The notes: a model not told the origin generated them from the letters alone. Shown: positions 6,121 through 12,303, counted from the stretch's first letter. The stretch: 13,676 nt of DNA from Firmicutes bacterium UBA5388 (GCA_002409975.1 DHOO01000105.1:1-13676); one strand, 5' to 3'. Translations and numbers: made by a program.

Positions 6121-7314
6121 ATGTCCGAAAATATAGAAAGGAAAGAAGAAAACATTATAGAAAAAAACCAAGTCTCTGAGGTGAACCAGCCTGTATGCCC
6201 ACCCGGTGGTATTCTTTATACGGTACGAGCAGGTGATACCCTTTTTAGCATTGCTAATCGTTTCGGAATTCCTTTGGATTGTTTACGTCGATTTAATCCG
6301 CAGATTACCGGCGATGTCATCTTCCCGGGTCAGGTTCTTTGTATCCCACCAGCTTCAGCTTGTGTGCCTACTCCAGTTCCTTGCCCGCCTGGAGGTATTT
6401 TATATACAGTTAGAGCGGGAGATACGCTGTTCAGCATTGCTAACCGGTTCGGAATTCCTTTGGATTGTCTACGTCAATTTAATCCGCAGATTATCGGCGA
6501 TGTGATCTTCCCGGGTCAGGTTCTTTGTATCCCACCAGCTTCAGCATGTGCGCCAACACCTGTGCCCTGCCCGCCGGGAGGTATTCTCTATACAGTTAGA
6601 GCAGGCGATACTATAATTGGTATTGCCAGTCGGTTTGGAATTCCTGTAGATTGTTTGCTCCGCTTTAATCCACAGATTACTGACCCTAACAATATCTTCC
6701 CAGGACAGACCATTTGTATTCCTCCACAAGCAGCATGCGCTCCGACACCAACATGTCCACCAGGAGGTATTCTCTATACGGTTAGACCAGGGGATACTAT
6801 CTTCGGAATTGCCAGTCGATTTGGAATCCCTGCAGATTGCTTACTCCGCTTTAATCCACAGGTAACCGATAGTACTATCTTCCCGGGTCAGGTTCTTTGT
6901 ATCCCACCAGCTTCAGCTTGTGTTCCTACACCTGTGCCCTGCCCACCGGGAGGTATTCTCTATACGGTCAGAGCCGGAGATACACTGTTTAATATTGCCA
7001 ACCGTTTCGGGATTCCTTTAGATTGCCTGATCCGGTTCAATCCACAGATTACTAACCCTAATCTCATTTTCCCAGGTCAGGTCATCTGCATCCCACCAGC
7101 CTCGGCATGCGTCGTCACACCGCCGCCGCAAGTACCCTGTCCGCCGGGAGGAATCCTCTATACCATCCGTTCTGGTGACACTCTCTTTAATATCGCCAAT
7201 CGCTATGGAATTCCTTTAGATTGCCTGATCCGCTTCAACCCACAGATTCCAAACCCGAATGTCATTTCTCCAGGTCAGGTCATCTGTATTCCACCAGCCT
7301 CAGCATGCAGGTAA
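6121..7314 (+). CDS. Six-repeat, cysteine-rich LysM protein without signal peptide
   Basis: 397 residues starting at ATG after GAGGAGG. After a charged 25-residue N-terminus with no signal peptide, the whole protein is six LysM units starting at Cys26, Cys88, Cys150, Cys212, Cys274 and Cys340, with lengths 62, 62, 62, 62, 66 and 58. Each unit runs CPPGGILYTVRAGDTL...IA.RFGIP.DCL.RFNPQ....FPGQ..CIPP.SAC, so every unit has four cysteines (24 in all) at fixed positions, joined by short Pro/Thr linkers. LysM domains bind N-acetylglucosamine-containing glycans such as peptidoglycan. Lack of an export signal with many cysteines recalls clostridial spore-coat or cortex-binding proteins assembled from the mother-cell cytoplasm; that role is inference. 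It is monocistronic, with its own terminator. Confidence 0.9.
   Translation: MSENIERKEENIIEKNQVSEVNQPVCPPGGILYTVRAGDTLFSIANRFGIPLDCLRRFNPQITGDVIFPGQVLCIPPASACVPTPVPCPPGGILYTVRAGDTLFSIANRFGIPLDCLRQFNPQIIGDVIFPGQVLCIPPASACAPTPVPCPPGGILYTVRAGDTIIGIASRFGIPVDCLLRFNPQITDPNNIFPGQTICIPPQAACAPTPTCPPGGILYTVRPGDTIFGIASRFGIPADCLLRFNPQVTDSTIFPGQVLCIPPASACVPTPVPCPPGGILYTVRAGDTLFNIANRFGIPLDCLIRFNPQITNPNLIFPGQVICIPPASACVVTPPPQVPCPPGGILYTIRSGDTLFNIANRYGIPLDCLIRFNPQIPNPNVISPGQVICIPPASACR
6196..7311 (+). repeat. Six tandem LysM-coding repeats, mostly 186 bp
   Basis: Units begin at 6196, 6382, 6568, 6754, 6940 and 7138. Spacing is 186 bp four times, then 198 bp, and the last unit is shorter. Units 1, 2 and 4 share an identical block of about 40 bases (starting 6319, 6505 and 6877), while units 3, 5 and 6 differ there at many synonymous sites. 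Confidence 0.95.
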
Positions 7315-7327
7315 AGCACCTTAGAGC

Positions 7328-7356
7328 AAAAAGCCGCTTGATAAAAGCGGCTTTTT
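7328..7356 (+). terminator. Rho-independent terminator of the LysM gene
   Basis: Perfect 12-bp stem AAAAAGCCGCTT/AAGCGGCTTTTT with a 5-nt loop, 13 nt after the stop codon. Its A and T tracts on both sides would allow bidirectional function. Confidence 0.92.
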
Positions 7357-7405
7357 AATATGGCTTTTTATATTAAATCTAAGTCAGGAGACTCGACAAA
7401 CTTCC

Positions 7406-7475
7406 TTTTATTATAGTCAAATCCTAAATTAAGAAATTGCATAATTAAATTTTTTAAGATTTGACCATAATATAA
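7406..7475. repeat. Long imperfect inverted repeat (hairpin)
   Basis: ATTATAGTCAAATC (7410-7423) faces GATTTGACCATAAT (7458-7471) with a single A-C mismatch, extended outward by further A-T pairs. There is no T-run after it, so it is not an ordinary terminator. Confidence 0.6.
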
Positions 7476-7482
7476 TGATAAT

Positions 7483-7539
7483 CTCACTAGGGATTGTCTA
7501 TATATTATGAGTGAGGAATTTTGAAAATTAGACAATCCC
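7483..7539. repeat. Two interlocked inverted repeats
   Basis: GGGATTGTCTA (7490-7500) is perfectly complementary to TAGACAATCCC (7529-7539). CTCACT (7483-7488) pairs with AGTGAG (7510-7515). The arms alternate (A, B, A', B'), so in RNA they would form either a pseudoknot or two competing hairpins. Function unknown. Confidence 0.55.
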
Positions 7540-7640
7540 CTCAAATATTAGTTAAACACTATATAGTCGTAAACGTTAACTACCACTTGGCCCAATTTCT
7601 TAATAGTATATATCGTACATTTATTCCACTTCTTCTCGTT

Positions 7641-7689
7641 TTGTTTAGAATTTGTTTAGAATCAATTGCTATACTTACTTAGTTATAAT
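7641..7689 (+). promoter_or_regulatory. Probable activator-dependent promoter of the 7767 operon
   Basis: A perfect TATAAT (7684-7689) has no acceptable -35 hexamer at 16-18 bp. Instead, two perfect abutting copies of TTGTTTAGAAT (7641-7651 and 7652-7662) end 21 bp upstream of it. Direct repeats with 11-bp period overlapping the -35 region are the usual arrangement for PhoP/OmpR-type response regulators. The regulator's identity is not known. Confidence 0.5.
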
Positions 7690-7766
7690 ACTTGAAATAA
7701 AGGAGGAATAAAAAAGAAAAAAATAAAGAATTTATCTTATATTAAACATAAAAAGGAGGTTACTAT

Positions 7767-8894
7767 ATGGATATCCAACAGAACCTACGGCGCATCTTTG
7801 AACTTTATTTTAAAAACTTTCTGGTACTCTTCATCTCTACGTTACTAACACTTATCCTCTCCTGCCTTAGTTTAGGCATCCTTGCCGGACCGCTTCTTGG
7901 CGGTTTAATCCTCATCTGTTTAAAGCTGTTACGAGGAGAAGAGACTGATTTTAAAGAAATCTTCGGCCACTTCGATCAATTTTTACCCACTTTAATTATT
8001 ACCATTCTTTCTGGACTTGTCTCCTTTTTAATCAGCATTATCGGAGCCATTCCTATAGTTGGATGGGTGTTTTCGCTGGCAGTTTCTCCGGCGCTCTTCC
8101 TCGTTAGTCTTATGGCAATCGCCTTTGTCGTCGATGAAAACCTAAACCTAAGAGAAGCCATCAACAAAAGTGTTAAATCCTTTCTAACTGACCCTCCAAT
8201 GGTCTGGATTTATAGTCTAATCCTCGGAATTTTGAGTAGCCTGGGTGCTTTCCTGTTTATCGTTCCAGTAGTATTAACCGCTCCTCTTGGAGTAATCGGC
8301 GCCGCCTTGGCTTATCAAGTACTTTCTTTACGCGAACCCGGAACCTTAAAACTGGAAAAGAAAGTAATTCAAATCGGTCTTGCCATTCTTGGCAGTCTTT
8401 TGGTCTTGGGAATCATCTTCCGTTTTACTCTTGGTCTCCGTCCTTCATTTCTAGGACGATCAGCTTTTTACCGACCAAAACAAAACTTTAGCGAGAAATT
8501 GGCAGGGAAATTTCTCAGTTCTATGACAGGCGAAAAAGTAGAGATCGGCAGAGATGGTTCTTCTATGACTGTTAGTGGTGTAACGTTTGGTGAAAAACTA
8601 CCTAAGGATTACCCACGGGACATTACCCTCTATCCTAAAGCTGAAATCCAAGCTTATCTGGGCGCTTCAAACGGAGATAATTCATCCGCCACCTTTTCCA
8701 CCAAAGACCAAAGCAAACTAGTAGCTGAGTTTTACCAGCGCGAACTAGAAAATAAAGGTTGGTCGGTTGAAACCAGCAATTTAGGGGGTATAACCCTTAT
8801 CTTTTTTGAAAAAGAAGATGGCAGATCCGGATCGGTCTCTATAACTAGTACAGAAGATGAAACCACCTTCATCATAGCTTTAAAGAAGGAATAA
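7767..8894 (+). CDS. Polytopic membrane protein with C-terminal soluble domain
   Basis: 375 residues; ATG 7767 preceded by AAAAAGGAGG. Residues about 17-55 hold two membrane segments with GILAGPLLGG between them, and further segments lie near 71-95, 98-122, 145-187 and 201-220, about six in all. This half resembles the DUF975/YciC-type membrane family in general pattern (motif GPLLGGLI, followed by a charged stretch KEIFGHFDQFLP). Residues about 235-375 are soluble; the part 280-345 (Pro-rich, LYPKAEI...FYQRELENKGWSVE) resembles small domains that Bacillota attach to membrane anchors. No catalytic motif is seen and the function is unknown. The csgG-like gene starts 50 nt downstream with no terminator between, so the two are probably co-transcribed. 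Confidence 0.75.
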   Translation: MDIQQNLRRIFELYFKNFLVLFISTLLTLILSCLSLGILAGPLLGGLILICLKLLRGEETDFKEIFGHFDQFLPTLIITILSGLVSFLISIIGAIPIVGWVFSLAVSPALFLVSLMAIAFVVDENLNLREAINKSVKSFLTDPPMVWIYSLILGILSSLGAFLFIVPVVLTAPLGVIGAALAYQVLSLREPGTLKLEKKVIQIGLAILGSLLVLGIIFRFTLGLRPSFLGRSAFYRPKQNFSEKLAGKFLSSMTGEKVEIGRDGSSMTVSGVTFGEKLPKDYPRDITLYPKAEIQAYLGASNGDNSSATFSTKDQSKLVAEFYQRELENKGWSVETSNLGGITLIFFEKEDGRSGSVSITSTEDETTFIIALKKE

Positions 8895-8944
8895 ATTTCA
8901 TTTTCACATCAAGGGATTCTCAATTCTAAAAAAGGAGGATAAAA

Positions 8945-9886
8945 ATGAACAAGAATATTTTACTTACTATGGTAACGTTCCTTTTATTAATCTTATTAAT
9001 CACACCGGTATCGGCGGCCCAAGATCTATATAAGATCGCGGTCTTACCTTTTGATGACGGTTCAATCGATGAGGTTTGGTGGGGCGATTACAATGTCGGT
9101 TCTGGAGTCTCTGATGAATTAGTCACTGCCTTATTAAATTTAACCCCTCAAAAATTCCGGGTGATGGAACGAGAGCAAATCCAAAGAGTCCTAGAAGAAC
9201 AAGAGTTTGGCGCTTCCGGCCTCGTAGACGCTAGTAGCGCCGCCAAGATTGGAAAGATCCTTGGTGTTCAGTTCTTGCTGATTGGCAAAGTCACCGAATT
9301 TACCAACAAAACTACAGGCGGAGCACTTTCGCTAGGTGGAAAAGGTCTCGGCCTCAAAACCACCACATCTCGGGTCGTCATTGACGCTCGCTTGGTCGAT
9401 ACTAATTCCGCCGAGATTTTGGCAGCGGTAAAGGGGGAGGGCGAAAAGAAGCAAGCTAATATCTCCGTTGAATACGATTGGAATTCTCTCGATCTAAGCA
9501 GCGATGAGTTTCGCGCCACTAATTTGGGAAAAGCCCTCAGAGAGGCGGTAGATAAAGTAGTTAAAGAATTAGAGAAAAAGGTTACCGCTTTCACTCCAGC
9601 CAAACCAAAAGGTTTGACTGCGTTGGTCGCCTATGCTGATGCCAGTAGAATTATTATCAATATCGGTTCTAATGATGGGGTTAAAGAAGGAATGAGTTTT
9701 GAAGTTCATAAGCTACTACAAGTAATTAAAGATCCGACAACCGGAGAAATTATTGACTCGATTACCGAACCTGTGGCTGAGATTAAAGTCACTCAGGTAA
9801 AAGATAAGTCGGCTACTTGCTCAATAGTAAAAAAGTTTAGAAGTGGTCTTGACATTTCTGCCGGGGATCAGGTAGTTCAGAAATAA
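8945..9886 (+). CDS. Exported CsgG-family protein with FlgT-C-like C-terminal domain
   Basis: 313 residues, ATG 8945 preceded by AAAAAAGGAGG. An N-terminal signal peptide (hydrophobic residues about 4-20) ends in TPVSAA with likely cleavage near residue 25; there is no lipobox cysteine. Residues 28-215 match the CsgG family: KIAVLPFDDGS (30-40), GSGVSDELVTAL (52-63), FRVMEREQI (71-79), LEEQEFGASGLVDAS (83-97) and AAKIGKILGVQFLLIGKVTEF (99-119). Residues about 222-313 (SRIIINIGSNDGVKEGMSFEV... SAGDQVV) resemble the FlgT C-terminal domain often found behind CsgG regions. In proteobacteria CsgG is an outer-membrane secretion channel; the role in Bacillota is not established and this copy lacks the lipid anchor. 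It is probably envelope-associated and functionally linked to the preceding membrane protein. Confidence 0.85.
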   Translation: MNKNILLTMVTFLLLILLITPVSAAQDLYKIAVLPFDDGSIDEVWWGDYNVGSGVSDELVTALLNLTPQKFRVMEREQIQRVLEEQEFGASGLVDASSAAKIGKILGVQFLLIGKVTEFTNKTTGGALSLGGKGLGLKTTTSRVVIDARLVDTNSAEILAAVKGEGEKKQANISVEYDWNSLDLSSDEFRATNLGKALREAVDKVVKELEKKVTAFTPAKPKGLTALVAYADASRIIINIGSNDGVKEGMSFEVHKLLQVIKDPTTGEIIDSITEPVAEIKVTQVKDKSATCSIVKKFRSGLDISAGDQVVQK

Positions 9887-9893
9887 CCCATTT

Positions 9894-10020
9894 GAAAAAG
9901 CCTCTCGTCGCTCTTTACCGGTTACTCGTAGTTGAACGGCGGTCTTTTTGTAAGCTGTCCAGATCGGAGGTCCCATTTTCCATCACTTTACGCGCGCTAA
10001 CAGTTGCGACGTGAACAATC
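9894..10020. repeat. GC-richer intergenic island, probable dispersed repeat copy
   Basis: About 120 bases with roughly half G+C inside AT-rich surroundings. The left end GAAAAAGCCTCTCGTCGCTC followed by GTTACTCGT matches, with gaps, the element at 13632-13676. No gene is recognised; a short minus-strand frame across it has no ribosome site. Confidence 0.45.
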
Positions 10021-10038
10021 AGAATACTAACCTAATTT

Positions 10039-10073
10039 AAAAGAGCCACCAATAAAACTTTGGTGGCTCTTTT
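10039..10073. terminator. Bidirectional terminator between convergent operons
   Basis: Perfect 14-bp stem AAAAGAGCCACCAA/TTGGTGGCTCTTTT with a 7-nt loop, flanked by A-run and T-run. It lies between the plus-strand csgG-like gene and the minus-strand sigma operon and fits both. Confidence 0.9.
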
Positions 10074-10157
10074 AGTTAAGGAATTGCTTTATTCAATTAT
10101 TAAAGATTTGACCGTTTAAATCTACGATGCTATCGAGGCGCCTGGCTCTAATTTTCA

Positions 10158-10538
10158 TCACTTCGCGTGTACGGGCGGAGTAACCTCCTTTTCTTCTGGA
10201 GCAGGCTCCTCCTTGGCAACTTGACCCCCGCCCAGCATATATCCAAGAATCAAAGCTATACCAACCCCAGTCGGCACAAATCCCCCAATCAACCAAAAAC
10301 CGATTCCTAATCCATAATATAGTCCAGCTGACAAGCCAATACCACTTAATGTGGTAATTAGACCAGCAAGTAATAAACCAAAAGAGCCCCGCCTGAGGAT
10401 GGGATTAACTAACGCCGGGGGGATAATACCTTGTTTGATTAAAGCCATTCGTTCTAGATGAATAAAATATCTCATTGCAAACGATAAAATTAGCATAACT
10501 AAAACCATCGCGGTCATCATAATCATCAGCCAATCCAT
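10158..10538 (-). CDS. Small membrane protein, DUF6249-like
   Basis: 126 residues; ATG (10536-10538) preceded by GGAAGG and overlapping the upstream gene by 13 nt. One transmembrane helix lies at residues 3-24, followed by a cytoplasmic loop FIHLERMALIKQGIIPPAL. A Gly-rich hydrophobic region (about 51-105) can form two helices, and an acidic/proline tail (108-126) ends the protein. The HLERMALIKQG pattern is typical of DUF6249-type proteins, which often sit beside ECF sigma/anti-sigma pairs in Bacillota. Function unknown; overlap implies translational coupling to the anti-sigma gene, so it probably takes part in the same envelope response. Confidence 0.8.
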   Translation of the reverse strand: MDWLMIMMTAMVLVMLILSFAMRYFIHLERMALIKQGIIPPALVNPILRRGSFGLLLAGLITTLSGIGLSAGLYYGLGIGFWLIGGFVPTGVGIALILGYMLGGGQVAKEEPAPEEKEVTPPVHAK

Positions 10539-10990
10539 TTTTCCTTCCCTCCATTAAACCCCAGTCTTTTTTCGATCAATTGTTCCCCGACCAAGAAAGA
10601 AGTAGTCAAAGTAAATAAGCTCACACCTAAACTGGCGACTAACCAGAAAAGACCCACTTCCGTCCGGACTGTATCTGTTAATCCACTAAAATCTCCTAAC
10701 TTAGTTAAGAAACCAGCGGCAACAAGCAACATCAATACAGATAATAAACTTGCTGCCCAAAACATTTTACTGCTAAAAAGTTTGCCTTTACTTTCTTCCA
10801 CGATCCTTTCCATTACCTTTGTCGTCAAAGTCGGTGGCGCCTGCTGTTGACACCATCCCAGAGAGAGTCCAATTTCCGAAAAAACATCCGGATGTTGCTT
10901 TTGGTGTAATTCAGCTAAAAATAGATCTAACTCCTTCGGTGATTTGCTCTCTTCTTCCCAACGGGGTTTGTCTTCTTTTACTCTCACCAT
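10526..10990 (-). CDS. Putative membrane anti-sigma factor
   Basis: 154 residues; ATG (10988-10990) with GGAGGG 4 nt upstream. A cytoplasmic N-terminus of about 75 residues contains APPTLTTKVMERI (51-63), a pattern common just before the membrane segment of anti-sigma proteins. Two transmembrane segments lie at about 76-97 and 112-134. It starts inside the 3' end of the sigma gene (80-nt overlap), the usual tight coupling of sigma and anti-sigma synthesis. The zinc-binding HxxxCxxC motif of ZAS-domain anti-sigmas is absent (only Cys47), so it is a non-zinc or degenerate type. Assignment rests mainly on context and topology. Confidence 0.7.
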   Translation of the reverse strand: MVRVKEDKPRWEEESKSPKELDLFLAELHQKQHPDVFSEIGLSLGWCQQQAPPTLTTKVMERIVEESKGKLFSSKMFWAASLLSVLMLLVAAGFLTKLGDFSGLTDTVRTEVGLFWLVASLGVSLFTLTTSFLVGEQLIEKRLGFNGGKEKWIG

Positions 10991-11528
10991 CTTCCCTCCA
11001 TTTTCCGGTAAGTATCTCTTTTAATCGTTTTTTCCCTCTATGTAAATCAGCCCGGATCGTCCCAATCGGACGCTTCGTAATGTCAGCAATTTCTTGATAA
11101 GACAAACCTTGAAAGTAATATAGAATAATAGCGGCCCGTTGCTGAAAGGATATTTTTTGCAAGGCTTTGAGCAAATCCTTATTTCGGTCCTTTTCAATTA
11201 TTAAATCTAACGGTCCCGCTTTTTCCGAAACCAGATTCTCTTCTAATAAACATAGATTTTTCTCGGGGTCTTGACGTCTTTTATAATCAATAGCAGACCG
11301 GTAAGCGATTCTATATAACCAAGTCCAAAAAGTTGCTTCTAACCGAAAACTCGATAAATGCCGCCAGGCTTTAACAAAGGTCTCTACCGCTACCTCTTCG
11401 GCTGCATATTCGTCCCGTAAAAAACCCAATAATAAATGATAGACTTTTGATTGATGAGTTTCCACTAATTCTCTAAAAGCCTCGTTATCCCCGTTTTGGG
11501 CCTTGATTATTAATTGATTTTCATCCAC
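10911..11528 (-). CDS. ECF-type RNA polymerase sigma factor
   Basis: 205 residues, start GTG (11526-11528) giving MDENQLIIKAQNGD; the ribosome site is weak (GGGGGAACC). Region sigma-2 covers about residues 14-85 (AFRELVETHQSKVYHLLLGFL, then EEVAVETFVKAWRHLSSF, FWTWLYRIAYRSAIDYKRR). Region sigma-4 covers about 118-172, with the helix-turn-helix GLSYQEIADITKRPIGTIRADLHRGKKRL. There is no region 1 or 3, as in RpoE/SigW-type factors. About 30 basic residues extend beyond sigma-4 and overlap the anti-sigma gene. It probably directs transcription of its own operon from the promoter at 11565-11590 and of the divergent PAP2-like gene. Such factors respond to envelope stress; the signal here is unknown. 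Confidence 0.93.
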   Translation of the reverse strand: MDENQLIIKAQNGDNEAFRELVETHQSKVYHLLLGFLRDEYAAEEVAVETFVKAWRHLSSFRLEATFWTWLYRIAYRSAIDYKRRQDPEKNLCLLEENLVSEKAGPLDLIIEKDRNKDLLKALQKISFQQRAAIILYYFQGLSYQEIADITKRPIGTIRADLHRGKKRLKEILTGKWREDGESKRRQTPLGRREQITEGVRSIFS

Positions 11529-11564
11529 TTCAGGTTCCCCCGATTTTCCTTCGTTCTTTTATTT

Positions 11565-11590
11565 GACGGTAAAATAAAAAGTAAGTTGCA
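11565..11590 (-). promoter_or_regulatory. ECF-type promoter of the sigma operon
   Basis: Read on the minus strand: -35 TGCAAC (11590-11585), 16-bp T-rich spacer, -10 CGTC (11568-11565). AAC in the -35 and CGTC in the -10 are hallmarks of ECF sigma promoters such as those of Bacillus SigX/SigM/SigV. It ends 37 nt before the GTG start. Confidence 0.65.
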
Positions 11591-11599
11591 TCAAAATTT

Positions 11600-11625
11600 C
11601 GCAACTTATTGGCAAAACTTTGGTC
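11600..11625 (+). promoter_or_regulatory. ECF-type promoter facing the PAP2-like gene
   Basis: -35 CGCAAC (11600-11605), 16-bp spacer, -10 GGTC (11622-11625), a near copy of the opposing sigma-operon promoter. The two -35 boxes form a perfect inverted repeat TAAGTTGC/GCAACTTA (11582-11589 and 11601-11608). ATG of the PAP2-like gene lies 20 nt beyond the -10. Confidence 0.5.
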
Positions 11626-11645
11626 TAAGCTACGAGGTGATTGAA

Positions 11646-12233
11646 ATGTCAACAAATCCCAAACGACTCCTGGCCAAAATGATTAGTTATATTTGCAGCC
11701 CCCCCTATCTAGCTGTTCTAGTTCTCGGAGGCGCCCTCATCGCCAAACCAGAACTCCTTTTAGGGGCTAATAGGTTCCACTTTTTGGTAGCCACTTTTCT
11801 CTTAGGGCTAATCCCTGCCCTTACCGCCCAGGATAGCATCATACTGCATAGGTTACCCTTAGCTACTAGAAGAAAGATCTCCTTTATTAGTTTTCTTTTT
11901 TCTTATTCCATCTTTCTAATTTATGCCTTAGTTCGAGGAATTGATCCCATTTTAAAGACGATTGCGCTTTCCTATTTCCTGACAGTTGTATTGTTAATTA
12001 TCGTTAATTTTTTCTATAAAGCTAGCGGTCATGGCAGCGCTGTCGCCGGGCCGGTTACGGCCTTAAATATTATCTTACCTGGTTGTTGGGGATTGCTATC
12101 TATCCCCCTGCTAGCTCTGGTTGCTTGGGCCCGTGTCACCACCAAAGAACATGATCTTAAACAAGTATTAGTAGGTATGGTCCTCGGTCTGGTTGCTACA
12201 CTCCAATCTTTCCTGCTAATAAAACCATTATAA
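11646..12233 (+). CDS. PAP2-superfamily-like membrane protein, divergent from the sigma operon
   Basis: 195 residues from ATG 11646, preceded by GAGGTGA. An open extension to 11514 crosses the promoter region and is rejected. About five hydrophobic segments: 17-35, 45-62, 78-98, 107-123 and 140-162, with a last one near 173-192. The PAP2 phosphatase motifs are partly visible: ASGHGSA (126-132) fits C2 (SGH), and AR-x5-H (162-169) followed by G177 fits C3 (SRxxxxxH...G). The C1 motif KxxxxxxRP is not recognisable. PAP2 enzymes dephosphorylate lipid phosphates, including undecaprenyl pyrophosphate in BcrC-type proteins. Position opposite an ECF sigma operon with a matching promoter supports an envelope role. 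Without C1 it may be catalytically altered. Confidence 0.7.
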   Translation: MSTNPKRLLAKMISYICSPPYLAVLVLGGALIAKPELLLGANRFHFLVATFLLGLIPALTAQDSIILHRLPLATRRKISFISFLFSYSIFLIYALVRGIDPILKTIALSYFLTVVLLIIVNFFYKASGHGSAVAGPVTALNIILPGCWGLLSIPLLALVAWARVTTKEHDLKQVLVGMVLGLVATLQSFLLIKPL

Positions 12234-12303
12234 CTCTATCTTCAAATTCGTTCAATTTAATTTCTTTCACAAAATAACTTTATTTGAGAAAACAACAGCA
12301 ATC

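Larger units (their letters stand above)
7315..7766. other. Structured, gene-free intergenic region
   Basis: 452 bases with no credible gene. In order: the LysM terminator; a long imperfect hairpin (7406-7475); two interlocked inverted repeats (7483-7539); a 10-bp palindrome and a LacI/CcpA-like site (7558-7581); an 11-bp tandem repeat (7641-7662) before a -10 box (7684-7689); a Shine-Dalgarno sequence with no start codon (7699-7706); and the real ribosome site of the next gene. Confidence 0.6.

Noticed and set aside
6196..7311. Regular tandem repeat as a CRISPR array
   Set aside because: Units are 186 bp, in frame, without spacers, and encode LysM domains.
7483..7539. Known riboswitch or T-box leader for the 7767 operon
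   Set aside because: No conserved T-box, c-di-GMP or other aptamer sequence was recognised, no terminator/antiterminator pair precedes the gene, and a separate promoter lies downstream of this structure.
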